Shown here in pieces: positions 24,289 through 36,760 of a DNA stretch of 64,000 nt. The position numbers were made by a program, and so were the translations under genes. This DNA is from Bombardia bombarda. Taxonomy: Eukaryota > Ascomycota > Sordariomycetes > Sordariales > Lasiosphaeriaceae. The notes beneath the pieces are model-generated. The model did no database searches and was not told where the DNA came from. It saw only the letters and a program-made list of their open reading frames with translations. Location: the NCBI GenBank assembly GCA_030512295.1, contig JAULSR010000001.1:6285001-6349000 (forward strand), in the 5' to 3' direction. Positions within the stretch are counted from its first letter, which is position 1. Each line of letters opens with the position of its first letter.

Positions 24289-25067
24289 TCGCGCTGAGAA
24301 AGTGAGTCAGTTCCCAGTGTCAGACGCTAGTAGACAAGACGGAACAATTCGGAGTCGAGGGTCCTGGAATTTCGGGCGGGTGAGGCGTACCTATCGCAAA
24401 AGACTCGGGGCAAATTGGTGAAGACTGACGGGCATGTCAGGTCCGAACAACGCTGGAGAGTGGACAGCAGCTCGTCAACGCGTCGTCGATGGAGTTTGGA
24501 AAGTTAAGTTTTAACGCCAGACCGTGAAATTTCCCGAGCATGGATCCTTTTTGGGTCCGAGCGCCCGACGTCGAGGCCAAATTGACCAAGTGGGTGATCC
24601 GAAGGACAGGCCGGCTGCCAGCGGGCCAATTATATGCCTGCATTCCCCGCCGGCGGCCGGCGAATGTGGCGGTGGGTCCCTGTACCCCGGTACTTTCTCC
24701 ACGCTAGCTTTGGTAAGCTAGCTCCCGTAATTCTGGGAGCTCTATGCTGAACTATTTGCCTTACAAGCCAGGTCTTCCCTATTCTCCCATCCCACCCTCC
24801 GCATCCTATATCATTCATCCCCCTTCTGCCTGCTTCCTCCTGCTTCACTTATCTCACATCTGGATGTTGCGTGCGCAGCGGCGTAATGCATTGCAACTTT
24901 TATCACTGACTTTTGGAGCTGTCTTGGGCCTCTGACAGCGCCCCGAAGCAGCGAGATTCATTTGCAGGTCACCCCGTTACTTCACTTATTCTTATTAGAT
25001 TTATCATTAGACTCTCTTCCTACCCACCTGCAAAATCGCCGTCGCTATATCTTCCTCCTCTGCAATC
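24289..25067. promoter_or_regulatory. Bidirectional promoter region, mS41 / SNF2-RING gene
   Basis: Shared upstream DNA of two divergent genes. It contains a GC-rich block (about 24640-24670), a perfect 7-bp inverted repeat AGCTCCC...GGGAGCT (24720-24741, 8-nt loop) preceded by AGCTAGCT-like text, and pyrimidine-rich leader sequence before 25068. Assignment as promoter is by position only. Confidence 0.45.
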
Positions 25068-28000
25068 ATGCCTCCCAAAAAAATCGTCCACAGGCCGAAG
25101 CCTCCGGCGTCTGAGGCCCAGAGCATCGTGGCTCTGGTGGCACTGATCCGATCGATCCCGTCCCAGATAGACGACTGGAGTCAAGATAGCTCGGAACCGC
25201 CCGCCAAACGTGCGAAGCTTACACAAACTTCTGCTGCATCCCGCGATGCATTATGCATAGCGCGCGAGGACCTGACACTTCCCTCACGTAAAGCTGCTGT
25301 CTCCCCAGAAAGCTGCTGTATCACGCGGCAAAATGTGGGCGCATTTCTGGACCTGTCGCTAAGGAAAAGTGGTCTAGGTCTAGAAGGACAGCGCACCCTG
25401 ATTCTGAGCATTCACCCAAGATCCAAGTCTGCCAATTTTCGAGTGGACTACAGCCTGTACGAAGCCGACTTACCCGCAAACCTTGTTTCTGCACTACAAG
25501 TTGTAGATTCCTCTTCCGCTGACCCGGGCGAACAAGGCTGTCTCTGGGCTTCAGTTGATGCATCTATCCGCCAACATGGGACTTCCGTCCAACTGAGTCT
25601 CAGCATCGAAGTAAGATGGAATGAGAGCACCACGTTCTGGGGGCGCCCAAAAGCTCGATCTCAGCAGACGCTTCGCAACACGTATATGGGGAAATGGTTT
25701 CCAGAGCTAGACTTGGACAAGCCGACACAACCGTCATCATCCCGCTCGCCCTGGCCCCCTCAGGAATACTACCAGGCCGCGCATGTTCCCGATAAAGAAA
25801 TCTATGACCCACAGGTATCCTCCATGCAAATCAGGGGCTTGAAAGCCAATCTCTATCCTTTTCAGCGCAGGGCTGTTCAGTGGCTCTTGCAGAGAGAGGG
25901 GGCACACTGGTCTCACGGTTCTGAGACCAATTCGGCAGGGGTCCAGCCTTACACGCCAATGTCTTCAAATCTACTGCCAATTTCATTCGTAGAAACCAAG
26001 GATGTTGATGGAGGAGTGTGCTACCTCAGTCCACTTTTCGGAGTCGCCACACGAGATATATCACCATTTCTCTCTCACCAGAACCTCCGAGGCGGCATTC
26101 TTGCCGAAGAGATGGGCCTGGGCAAAACGCTTGAAATAATCTCATTAATTCTGCTGCACCGACGTCCTGAAGGACCCCCAATGGTCTTTGACCAGCACCG
26201 CGGCAAACAGCTTCTGGCAACATGGGCAACGCTGATCATAACCCCAGCTTCCCTTCTGGACCAGTGGCTGTCCGAGCTCAGGCGACACGCCCCAGAGCTC
26301 AAAGTGTCTTGCTATCCCGGATTGAAAAAAGCAGCCCAAGACAAAGACAAAGACAAATACTCTATTGAAAACTTGGCAACCTTTGATGTGGTCGTCACCA
26401 CCTATGAAGTCCTCCGAAGTGAAATCTGGGCAACCTTTGACGAACCAGATCGTGCAATGAGGAGGGGCCCAAAGCAGAGCCACGAGCGGCCGAAGTCACC
26501 ACTGGTCGAACTCTCGTGGTGGCGAGTCTGTATCGACGAGGCGCAGATGGTGGAAAACTGGACAAGTAACGCGGCAACACTTGCCCAGCGCATTCCGCGC
26601 ATCAATGCATGGGCTATCACTGGCACCCCCGTCAAGGATGATACCCAGAAAGATCTTCGCGGTCTTTTGAACTTTCTGCGATTTGAGCCATACGTGTCGG
26701 ATACCAGAATGTGGAACCTCGTCGCGACTGTGTATAAGGACCTGTTCAGGAGCTTATTCGGCATGATATCAATGCGCCACACAAAAGCTCTCGTCAGGGG
26801 CGAAATTGACATACCTAATCAGCGTCGCTATGTTATCACCATGCCCTTCACTGCAGTTGAGGAGCAGCATTACCAAAGTCTCTTCACCGAGCTGGCCGGG
26901 ACGTGCGGCTTAGATGCTCATGGTAATCCTTTGGCAAACGACTGGGACCCGGATAGTCCCGCTGTGCAGGCTGCCATGCGGACCGCTCTAGACCGGCTGC
27001 GCCAAACGGCACTGCATCCTGAAGTGGGCAGCCGGAGCCGTCGAGCGCTGGGACAAAAGGTTGGTCCGATGCAGACAGTGGAAGAGGTGTTGGATGCTAT
27101 GGTGGAGCAGAGCGACGGGGCCATGAGAACCGACCAGCGGAATCTTCTGACTTTGATGTTGACTAAGGGGCAGATTTTGGCTGGGCTGGGCCATGATAAC
27201 GTGACAAAAGCAAGGGAAATCTGGGAGCAGGTCCGTGCGAAGAGTGAGGAGATGGTGAAGGAATGTCGTGATCAGCTCGAGCATGAAGTGCAAGCAGCCC
27301 GTGAGGCTGAGACGCCAGAAGTGGATAATAACACAGATGATGGGACAGATGATGACGAGGATACAGTTCCTCCACGCGTTGGAGAGGCTCGGCGCCGGCT
27401 TCGGTCGGCGCTGGAGATCCAGCACAGGGCCGTCTTCTTTTGCGCTAACGCCTACTTTTCCATCAAATCGAACGAGGACGTGGTCGTCCCTGACTCGGAT
27501 GAGTTCAAGCAGTTGGAGAAGATGGAGATGGATAGCTACGACCTTGCAAAAGCCATCAGAAAGGATATCCTACAGGAGGCTCATGGCAAGGCCAAAGCAT
27601 TCATGGAGCGGCTGGCGAGTTCTGCCAGAGAGCAAAAGTTTGCTGTCATTCCGGAATCGAACACGACTGCTGCTCCGAACGGCATCGAGAGCCGTAGGGT
27701 GGCTGACGGGCTTGAGGCACTCTGTGGGGCATTAGATGACCAGGCAAACCAGCTCGACGAATGGAGAGAGACGATCATTCAGCTTCTCATGAAATCCCTG
27801 GTTGATGAAGATAACGAGGAAATCACGGGCGAGGAGTACAATGAGTCAACACAACTTCAGGAGGACATCTTGGTTTATCTTCAGGTGCTCAAAGCTGCTA
27901 TCGCCGACAGGCAGGCCACGATAAATGGGCCGCGGAACTTTCTGGTTGAGCACGAAATAAAAGTGGCGAAACGGGCTGCTCGGGAAGGGGACGGCCCGTC

Positions 28001-29679
28001 TCCTGAGAAATTCCTTGAGCTGAACAAAATCCGAGAGGCCGTCAAGCCACCCTATATTGAGAATGATACTTACAGCTCCCTGAGAGGGCTTATCTCGGTG
28101 CTTAGGAGCATAACAGGTAACCTCCGGTACGACGCTGAAAATGGAAACGCTCGAGCTGTTAACGAGCTGAGTGTTGTGTCGAATCTCTTAAAACTAGCTC
28201 AATCCCAGCAGAAGCAGCAAGCCAAGGCGGCAAGTAGTATGGAGCAGGAGGTTGATCTGTTTACATATACGTTGAATGCACGCCTGGACTTTTACCGACA
28301 ACTGCAGGCTGTTTCGGACATGGTGGCTGAGTATGACGGTCCCGTAGATATGATAGTGCTGCAGGCTGTCTCAAGACAAGAGGATGCGCTGCGGACAAAG
28401 CAGGCTACTGCTGAATCTAAGCATCGTTATTGTGAGTTGTTTCTTTCTTTATATGTCGTATCCGTTATGGCTACATTTCGTGTTCAGAACAAACGTCTTG
28501 TCGGGCTTTTGCTGACCCAAAGCAGTGCTGCATCTCAAAGCAACCGACTCCAGCTCAAAGAAGCAGGATTTGTGTGTCATTTGCCAAGACATGTTCACGG
28601 TTGGTGTTTTGACTGTTTGTGGCCATCTCTTCTGCAAGGAGTGCATAACTCTCTGGTTCCGGGCGAAGCGCAACTGCCCGGTCTGCAAGAGACATCTTCA
28701 CCAGTCCAACCTGCACGACATCACCCTGAAACCACAGCTACTCAAGATTCATTCTGAGGGAAATGACACCGCGGCCACCTACCCAGGCGAGCTGCCGACC
28801 GCTCTCGTAAAAAAGAAATCAACCATCTACGCCGAATTCAATCCGGATAAGCTGGCCGAGATCAAGAACATCGACCTCGGCAACGGCCCAGCCTACACGA
28901 CAAAAGTCGACACCATGATCCGCCATATCCTCTGGCTGAGGGAATCAGACCCTGGCGCCAAGTCCATCATCTTCTCCCAATACAAGGAGTTCCTCGACGT
29001 CCTCGCCTCAGCCTTCCGCCGCTACCACATCGGCAGCACCTCGTTCGAAAAGGCCCACGGCATCACGACCTTTAAACAAGACCCCGGCACCGAAGTCTTT
29101 CTGCTGCACGCGCGCGCCCACGCCAGCGGGCTGAACCTGGTCAACGCCAGCCACGTCTTCCTGTGCGAGCCGCTGCTCAACACGGCCCTCGAGCTGCAGG
29201 CCATAGCGCGCGTCGACCGCATCGGCCAGCAGCACGAGACTACCGTCTGGCTCTACATTGTTGACGGCACCGTCGAGGAGTCCATCTACAATCTCTCGGT
29301 CCAGCGCAGGCTCAAACACATGGGCCGCAACAACAGCCTCAAAAACAAGTCCAAGGAGTCAACCCCCGAGCTCCTCGACGCCAGCCTGGACATGGCCAAC
29401 TCGCTGGAGCTGCAGCAGGCGCAGCAGTCCAAGCTCTTTGGGAAGAATGGCATCTCGGGCGAGGTGGTGGATAAGAAGGATCTCTGGACTTGTTTGTTTG
29501 GGGCGGCTGCAGCTAGGGCTAGGCTCGGGGAGGCAGCGTCGGCGTCGATTTCAGCGGAGCAGGAACGGCAGTTGGTAGATGATCCGGTGACGAGGGGGTT
29601 TCTAGCTGCTGAGGCGGCGGAGGGTAGACTGGAGGAGGCGGTGTATCGTGAGGATGATGAGGAGGGCACGCCGGCGTAA
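25068..29679 (+). CDS. SNF2-family ATPase with inserted RING finger (Irc20/SHPRH-like)
   Basis: Large nuclear protein combining a DNA-translocating ATPase with a probable E3 ubiquitin ligase. Relatives (yeast Irc20, human SHPRH) act in recombination, replication-stress tolerance and chromatin. Two exons, 25068-28431 and 28526-29679; the 94-nt intron (GTGAGT...GCAG) joins in phase, giving 1505 residues. Lobe 1 carries GGILAEEMGLGKT (Walker A near 346-354), CIDEAQ (DEAH-box variant near 489) and ITGTPV (near 516). A roughly 500-residue helical, charge-rich insert follows, then a C3HC4 RING (residues about 1138-1177): CVIC, CGHLFCKEC and CPVCKR. Lobe 2 has KSIIFSQYKEFLDVLA and QAIARVDRIGQQHETTVW (motif VI). 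The RING between the two lobes is the Irc20/SHPRH architecture. No HIRAN domain (Rad5 mark) was seen. It converges with the RFTS-domain gene. Confidence 0.93.
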
Positions 29680-31021
29680 ACTAATAAGTTTATAAAGAAC
29701 GGGGAGTTGACAAGATACCCTTATAGCTCGCCTATATAGAGAGAAGAGCCATGGCTCAGTGAGTCAGACAGACAGGCTTTGGCTTGATTGAGCCTGGTCA
29801 GAGATGAGATACTTAGATACTAGTAATGTATATGATGACCTAGGAACAATGGAAGCTTCCGTTCATTTGGTGTGAATAATGTCAATATATTGCGTAAGGA
29901 TAATCGTGAGTGTTAAATACTGCATGATTCTGTAAAGTAGCGGGTGTTAACCCGAGTTCTGAGGCTCACAAATAGCCAAACTAGGTTAGGTATCTGTATG
30001 TAACACGAAATGGCATCTTCTCACTATTCAAGCAAGGAGCGTGGGTAGTGACCCATCCGACAAGTCCAGTTTGGTGATGGCGACTTATGACTTATGCCGC
30101 AGTTACTTCCTTATTCGCTTATAACCCATTCCCTCTCACAAAGGTATAACGACTCAGAATGCGCCTGGCCTGTGTAGCCTGCCTCGAGCCTGTCCTTGCT
30201 TCAAAATCAGGCTTTGCCCCCCGTTTTTTGAACCATGTTTCATTCCCTCTTTCCTCCATCCCTCTAAATCCGATTACCCTTCTGCTTCACACCTAGCATG
30301 CGGTTATCTTATTACGAGAGAAGAGGAGAAGGCAAGGCAAGAAAGAGAGAGAAAATGAGGCCACTAAAACGCCGATAACCTCACTACCATCCATTGCGGA
30401 ACGCCTTCCTTCCAGATCAAGAGTTCCCTATGTGCAGAGAAATACGTGACCAAGCAGCCAACATAGGTAAGTAGCTACTAGAATATTGCGCCTACCGCAA
30501 AAGCCAGCCGTTCGTTCCTTTATCTAGGATGGGATATGTAAACCTTCTACCAGAAGCAGAAAGAACACTCAAGCAGCACCCCAAAATCCTTACATTTATG
30601 TTGTATAAGCACATCAGATGTTTTGTTTCTAGAGTTAGATGAAAAGGAAAAGAAATCATAAACAGCAAGAGGGTATATAAATCGCATGAAATCTAGACGA
30701 GTCAATTCCGTGACGAAGAGTCTCTTTGAAGCCGAATGATTCATAGTTATTCGATCGTCCCGGGGCTGTTTTTCGGTCTCTTTGCCGACCATCGTCATTC
30801 GTCCGATCTGAGCTCAACTTCAGACGAGCAAACGACGCTTGATAGGCGCGACAAGCGGCTCATCGTTCAACGTGCCACGCTTCTTAAGAAGAGCCGTTTT
30901 GCCCAGAGCTTGGATCTTATCCAGCAGGTGACTATTGAAACCCATGTTAAAACTGAATTATACTTCAATCGATATCTGACCAAGGGGGAAAGAGCGCAAG
31001 TCGCAAAGCAGAAAAATCATC
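29680..31021. other. Convergent 3' region between SNF2-RING and RFTS genes
   Basis: About 1.3 kb of AT-rich sequence without a supportable gene; it should hold the polyadenylation sites of both flanking genes. A plus-strand frame at 30736-31110 is antisense to the end of the RFTS gene and has no family features. Confidence 0.55.
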
Positions 31022-33213
31022 TTAAGCCGGGGTGGTCGCGTTGTGAAGCATCCGCAACACGCGCTTTCCATTGCTCAAGGCCCTTGAGAGGCGGACCATT
31101 GTCGGGGTAATTAGGATGCTGATGCTGCTAGGGGGAGGGGGAAACAGTACGAACACTGAAAAAGGGGGAAAGTAGGCATACTTGATAGGCATGTGGCCGC
31201 GAGCGCCTTCCTTTAGGGCAAGATTGACCTTTTCCGCGTGCGCCTCGTGGTCTCGGAAATGCTGCTGGATTGTTTCCTGGCCCGACGGGTCATCGGCAGA
31301 CCGGACAATGAAGCCACAGCCCTCCTGATCACACATCCAGGTGCCGTTGGGCCCAGCTGGTGACATGCTCGGAATCTTTTCGGCGTGCACAACGATTCGT
31401 ACCATATCCTTGGGTATCGGGACATGTTGGCCGTTGAAGATATGAACATCTTCATTATTACCTTCTTGAATAGCCGCGTCGCTTATATCCTCGACATCGT
31501 CCATGTTTTCGTCGTCATCGGAACTGGCAGGTACGGTCTTTAGAGACTTCCTTCCGCGACGGCTGCCGCCAACACCCCCAGACTCGGTGTCCATCTCGGA
31601 GGCTGGCCGCTTTTTCGCGATGGGGGCGAGGCGAAGGATGGCTGCCTTTCCGCTAGACCTCCTGCGAACGTCTGTTTGATATTTCCCAGGTACATCTGCG
31701 TCTGAATCCTCCTTGTTGGTTGTTTGTCGGCTCATATGTTTCATACTGTTCGTCGGGGGAGGGACGCCTGATTTGACATCCCTCTTGTTTCTCGCTCGCC
31801 GCCTAAGCTGGTCAGGAAAAGTGTTTATATCCATACCTTCTGGCGCCGTGTAAGGTTGTGCTGCCATTGATGTTAACCAACGGATAAAGGGGCCATTGTG
31901 CCATTCTGGGCCTAAACGCGGCAGGAGATCCTTTGCATAGTAGGCTATTATACTGCCAGCAGTGCCGTATACTCGAACTTTGCATTTGAAATGCACTCTG
32001 GACTGAACGTTGCTCGTAGTAAGCTCCGAAGGCATCATAGGCCTCTTCTTCATGTCGTCGGGTGCAGCAGCCTCTGCAGCAATGTCATGTAAGACTGATA
32101 GGAATCGGTCAATTGGAGAATCAGGGTCCTCGGGTGTTGGGGAAGACCCTTGAAACACTGAAGGTGGTTTTGGACTTGGTTGCTCCGAGCGTAGATATCT
32201 GGTCGGCAAGGCCACAGGGGTGTTGCTCACAGGAAGTGTGGCTTTGCCCTTCCCTTTGTCAAGAGTCCGGGGCTCCGGGCTACGCGACTGGCTTGATAAT
32301 GAATATTTCATCTCAACGTCCTCGTCATGATCGCTATTACGCTTGCTGGCCCTGGCGGATCTATTACTGGGCTGTACAAGCGTTGCATCTTGAACAGGTG
32401 GGGCGGGCGGGAGTGCTAGTCCAGCGGCCACATCGGCAATTTGCTTCTTCACGGCCTATAACATATAAATATGAGCAGTAATAGGCACAAAGAGAACAGT
32501 GTATGACTTACAGGGTTCTTTTCATAAATCCACTTGGCGAAAGGTGTGTCGTCCCATTCAATTGAATTCTCCTTAGGGAAGTGGGATATCATAAATTTTG
32601 CCCACTTGTGACATCTCTCGACGGCCTCATGAAGAACGACGCCATCGCCAGCGATGACAGCATACTGAAATAGTGTTAGTCTAGCGAGATGACCCTGATA
32701 ACTCCGTGTGCCAATACTGACCCTGAACAGTGCGTCTTCCACAGATGGCACTTTCCCCTTCTTGCTCTTTTTCTTCTTCTTCTTCTGGTACTCTTCGTAC
32801 AATTCCATTACTCCATAATAGAGCGTTATTGCCTCTCGAATCTGGCTGTACATGGGCTGGTAGTTGGCTGCGGGGACAACCTCATACCAACCAGCGGAGC
32901 CCGAGATCCAGAGAGTGACAGGGAGGAATCCGATGGAATAGCGATCAGAACCGATTATCTCAATGTATGGTGATTTAGTAACCGTCCTGGCGAGTAGTTT
33001 TGTGGTGTCTTCGTCAAGCTCGAGCCTGCCGCGGATAATCATAGGCCCATCTAGGTGAGTATGCAAAGGGTTCGCTAGAGTCGTGCCATCTGCGCGGTAA
33101 ATGACAGCATCTGTTAGGACGAAAACCGGCCAGTTATCGTCGGGCTGGTCTGCGGCCTTGGGTTTAAGAAGCGATAACTCCCTAGTCCAGCGAATACTGT
33201 CGTGGGACGGCAT
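31022..33213 (-). CDS. RFTS-domain (DNMT1 replication-foci type) protein with C-terminal zinc-finger-like segment
   Basis: Probable chromatin protein. Exons on the minus strand: 33213-32722, 32664-32512 and 32455-31022, with introns of 57 and 56 nt, giving up to about 692 residues. Residues about 20-215 match the replication-foci targeting domain known from DNMT1 and fission yeast Raf2: NWPVFVLTDAVIYRADG, HLDGPMIIRGRLELD, YIEIIGSDRYSIGF, GSAGWYEV and ITLYYGVMELYEEY, followed by a lysine run. The middle is disordered with Ser/Pro and basic nuclear-localisation-like clusters. Near the C-terminus WMCDQEGCGF...QQHFRDHEAHAEK has C-x4-C and H-x3-H spacing, like a C2H2 finger. The 3' end is uncertain: a donor at 31181 (GTATGC) may start a last intron, but no acceptor joins in phase to the more protein-like frame beyond it, so I leave the continuous frame to 31022. 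Intron 1 has no stop and is a multiple of three. A DIM-7/Raf2-like role is possible but unproven. Confidence 0.83.
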
Positions 33214-34483
33214 TCTGGCTCCGGGTCTAGTCGTCTTCTGTCGCGCGTCGGACGCTGTCAGATCGCGCTCACTTGCGGCTTAGGTAGCTTCGCCGAATCT
33301 GATGGCCAAGGAGGGAAAATGAAGACTCCGAATGTTCTGATCAGATGTTTAATTGCATCAATCGAATGCCTCGATATATTTGTGGAAGCGGAAACGCGAT
33401 GCCTCTGAATCGAGTTGTTGATTGGAAAGTAAGGTAATAAGTAGTACCTAGCGAGCAATTGAAGCCTGGTGTCCCGTTGCTCTTTACGCGCTGATCAAAG
33501 GGTGCACGCGACAGTGCAGTGAACGCGGGACAAGGATGGTGGCGGAAGGGATGTGGTGGGGCTCAAGTAGTTCAAAGACGATAGCGCCGATTTTGGTCGA
33601 ATCATTATTTCGAGATGAAGGCTTTCTTAAGCGCAGTAACGCACGTGCGTTCACCGGCCAAAATGCTGTAACTTACCTTATTTCATAGGTAGGTACCTAG
33701 TGTCCCAGATTTCTTGAAATACCGGCTTGATCGTGAACTACCTTAGGTAAGTAGGTATACTAGGGCAATAGAGTTGCAGTCATATTCATATAATTAGACG
33801 ATACCCTATATATCTAGGAACCGTGTTGCATGTCCAGTTTTGACGAGTCGTCAATGGTAATCATTTTGCACGTGGTACCTAGTTGGAGTGCCACTGCGAA
33901 TACGGAGAGGTAATGCTTCTTTTAGGGAGAGACACCCCACCTTTGAGGGGTTCCAGTGTCCTGGACGCTAATACAAATCACCATCCACTCACCATGGTGC
34001 TGGGAATAATTCAGATGTGGTTCAGAACCCGGAGCCATTGATCATATGAAGATGGAATTTCCAACTATGTTATGTTTAATAATGTAACGCAACTATCGAC
34101 AATTTATGGAAGCGCATGTGTGGGTTCAACATTTTAAGTAAGAATTGGACGGACAGCCTGGTACAAGAGTACCCATGGGGTTCGAGGTCCACTTATCCCA
34201 GTTAGTGAACTGACATGGGATGGGGTGAGACGTCTCTCTACCAATCGATAATGTCGGATAAGCCTAAAAAGGACATGACAGCTCAACCCCCCCTGCTGCG
34301 CCGTCCGTTTGGACCGACAAAATTTCGAGGGGCCATCAGCCCCATCGCCAATTGACACGCCCGAGAGAGAGAGGAATAGGGCCTCTGCTTTGGCTTTCAA
34401 TACCGTACGCTACAATCATCACCGCCACGACTAGGTCTTGCGGCATTCACTCCTTACTTCGCAATTGAAGATTTAGCGACCTG
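33214..34483. promoter_or_regulatory. Divergent upstream region, RFTS gene / PUS4
   Basis: About 1.3 kb between divergent genes with no coding signal. It contains clustered taggtaggtacctag-like blocks (33685-33760), common in Sordariomycete intergenic DNA. Regulatory role is inferred from position only. Confidence 0.4.
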
Positions 34484-36122
34484 ATGAAATTTGCCTCCAG
34501 ATTTCTAAAGATGGCGAAAGACAACATTGTTGAGGGCGTGTTCGGTACGTGTGTCTGTCGCAGCTTGACAGCTTGACAACTTCCCCCTCCCTTCCTCGTC
34601 TAATCGCCTCCCATATATATCCTCAGACTATAGCTAACAAGCCAATGTAGCCATCAACAAGCCAATTGGCATGAGCTCCGCCCAGGTAATCCGCGACTGC
34701 CAAAACTACTTCAACCCCTCGGCCCTGTTCGCGCCGCTGCTCGACCAAGAGAAGACGGCCCGGGACAAGGAGTCGCAATACCAGCAAAAGCGCCGCAGCC
34801 GGGTCAAGCGGGACCTCAAGGTCAAGATGGGCCACGGCGGCACCCTCGACCCCCTCGCGACGGGCGTGCTAATCCTCGGCGTCGGCAAGGGCACCAAGTC
34901 GCTGCAGCAGTTCCTCAACTGCACCAAGACGTACGAGACCGTCTGCCTGTTCGGCGCCAGCACCGACACGTACGACCGCGTTGGCCGCATCATCAAGAAG
35001 GGCAACTACGACGACGTCACCCGCCCCGCCGTCGAGAAGGCGCTCGAAAAGTTCCGCGGAAAGTTCAAGCAGATGCCGCCGCTCTACTCGGCGCTCAAGA
35101 TGGAGGGCAAGCCGCTGTACGAGTACGCGCGCGAGGGCAAGCCGATCCCTAGAGACATCGCCACTAGGGACGTGGACGTGACGGAGCTCGAGATTGTCGA
35201 GTGGTACGAGCCCGGGACGCACAACCACCGGTGGCCGACGGACGAGGCCGGTCAGGCCGAGAAGAGCCTGGTCGACTCGGTGTGGAAGGTGGCGAAGCAG
35301 CAGACTGATGGCGAGGAGCCCAAGACGTTGACGGCAGAGGAACAGGACAGCGAGGCCAAGGCGGCGGCAGAATTCACCAACAAGAAACGCGAGGCCGAGG
35401 ACCGCGTCGACGGCCTCGTTCAGGACCAACAGTCTTCGAAGCGGAGGAAGACCGATCGCAACAGCAATAATAGGAATGATGGCGGTGCGGAACCTATGAT
35501 GTCCGGGGCGCTAGGCGACCTGCCAGCTGTCGCGCCTGCCGGGAGAGGCTCCAACCTCATCCCACCGCCGCCCTCGGCCGATACACCGCCCCCATGGGAG
35601 GGCAAGGGACCTCCGGCGGTCAGGATACGCATGACCGTCACGTCTGGTTTCTACGTCCGCAGCTTGTGTCATGACCTGGGCGAGGCGGTGGGCTCCGGCG
35701 CCATGATGGCCGAGCTGAGCCGGTCGCGGCAAGGCCAGTTTGTGCTGGGGAGCAACAACTGTCTCGAGTACACTGACCTTGCCAAGGGTGAGAATGTGTG
35801 GGGCCCGAAGGTTGAGAGCATGTTGAATCTGTGGACGAACGGTGCTAGCGCCACACCTAATGGCAAGACGGAGGCGCCAGCGGTAGCAGAGCCTAAGGTC
35901 GAGGTCAAGGTCGAGGAGAAGGTTGAGGAAATGATCGAGCCCAAGGTTGAAGAGAAGGTTGAGGAGGAGGTAGATGGTGAGGTTCCGGCTCTCACAGCTA
36001 CACCGGTTGAGTCAGAGAAGAAGAGTGAAGATACAGCCCCTGCGGCCGGGACACAGGAGCCAGCCACAAGTACCGATGAAAAGGTCGTCGAGTCAGCTGA
36101 GAAGGTCGCCGCTTCAACGTAG
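34484..36122 (+). CDS. PUS4: tRNA pseudouridine-55 synthase (TruB family, Pus4)
   Basis: Converts U55 in the T-loop of cytosolic and mitochondrial tRNAs to pseudouridine. Exon 1 ends at 34544, with a 106-nt intron (34545-34650, GTACGT...GTAG). Exon 2 runs 34651-36122. The splice gives GVF-AINKPIGMSSAQVIRD, the canonical TruB start. Catalytic motif GHGGTLDPLATG holds the active aspartate (residue 87 from the first ATG, 78 from the second). KTYETVCLFGASTDTYD, LYSALKMEGKPLYEYARE and GFYVRSLCHDLGEAVGSGA complete the fold. Two in-frame ATGs exist. 34484 adds MKFASRFLK, which could serve as a short mitochondrial signal; 34511 (MAKDNIVEG) has the better initiation context (A at -3, G at +4). Lengths are 510 or 501 residues. 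A charged insert lies near residues 220-300, and the C-terminus is a Lys/Val/Glu repeat tail absent from yeast-length enzymes. Confidence 0.95.
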
Positions 36123-36760
36123 GCACCCAATTTAAATTACTTGGGTGAGCGAACCATTTATGTTGTCTTATGCAACGGCATATGCATCTCTGGATCTTGC
36201 TGCTTTATATAGCTGAGGAGTTGGTAAGTTTCTGCTGAGAAGTTATCTCAATAATACATGGGGAAACGAAGCATTTTATAACAGAAGATCAAGCCATGAG
36301 GCGTAGAACGCAAACAGTGCCATGCAATATGTATATGGGTCCATTACCCATAATCCAAACGTACAAGCCACCTCTCCCAATACCCATTATGCTTATCCAC
36401 CCGCCCTATCCTCACATTGTATATAATACAGATATATCCAGACACATAAAATGAGATCGCCATCTCAGGTACGCTCAGTGTGCATTTCCATAGCATGATC
36501 CAGACCCCAGTATTTTCGAACCAGCCTACGAGACTACCCATCCAATCATTTTTCTCCTTTAACGCTCAGAATGCCATGACCCATCCCATTTCACTGCCAG
36601 TGTTACCATGATCTCAATAACACTAGATAGCTCCTCGGCCTACATTCTACCATGACCTATCCTCAGCCACGATCCCCCATATGTTCCAAATAGATCGAGA
36701 CCCAAATCTTCCCTTTCCCCAGTTTTGTTATCTTGTGGTTCAACCAGCCAGTTTCGCGTT
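36123..36760. other. Convergent 3' region PUS4 / Sec2-like gene
   Basis: AT-rich non-coding sequence between two convergent genes. No gene or RNA recognised. Confidence 0.55.

Noticed and set aside
34869..35429. Minus-strand frame opposite PUS4
   Set aside because: Antisense shadow of biased codons; the plus strand encodes an intact TruB enzyme.
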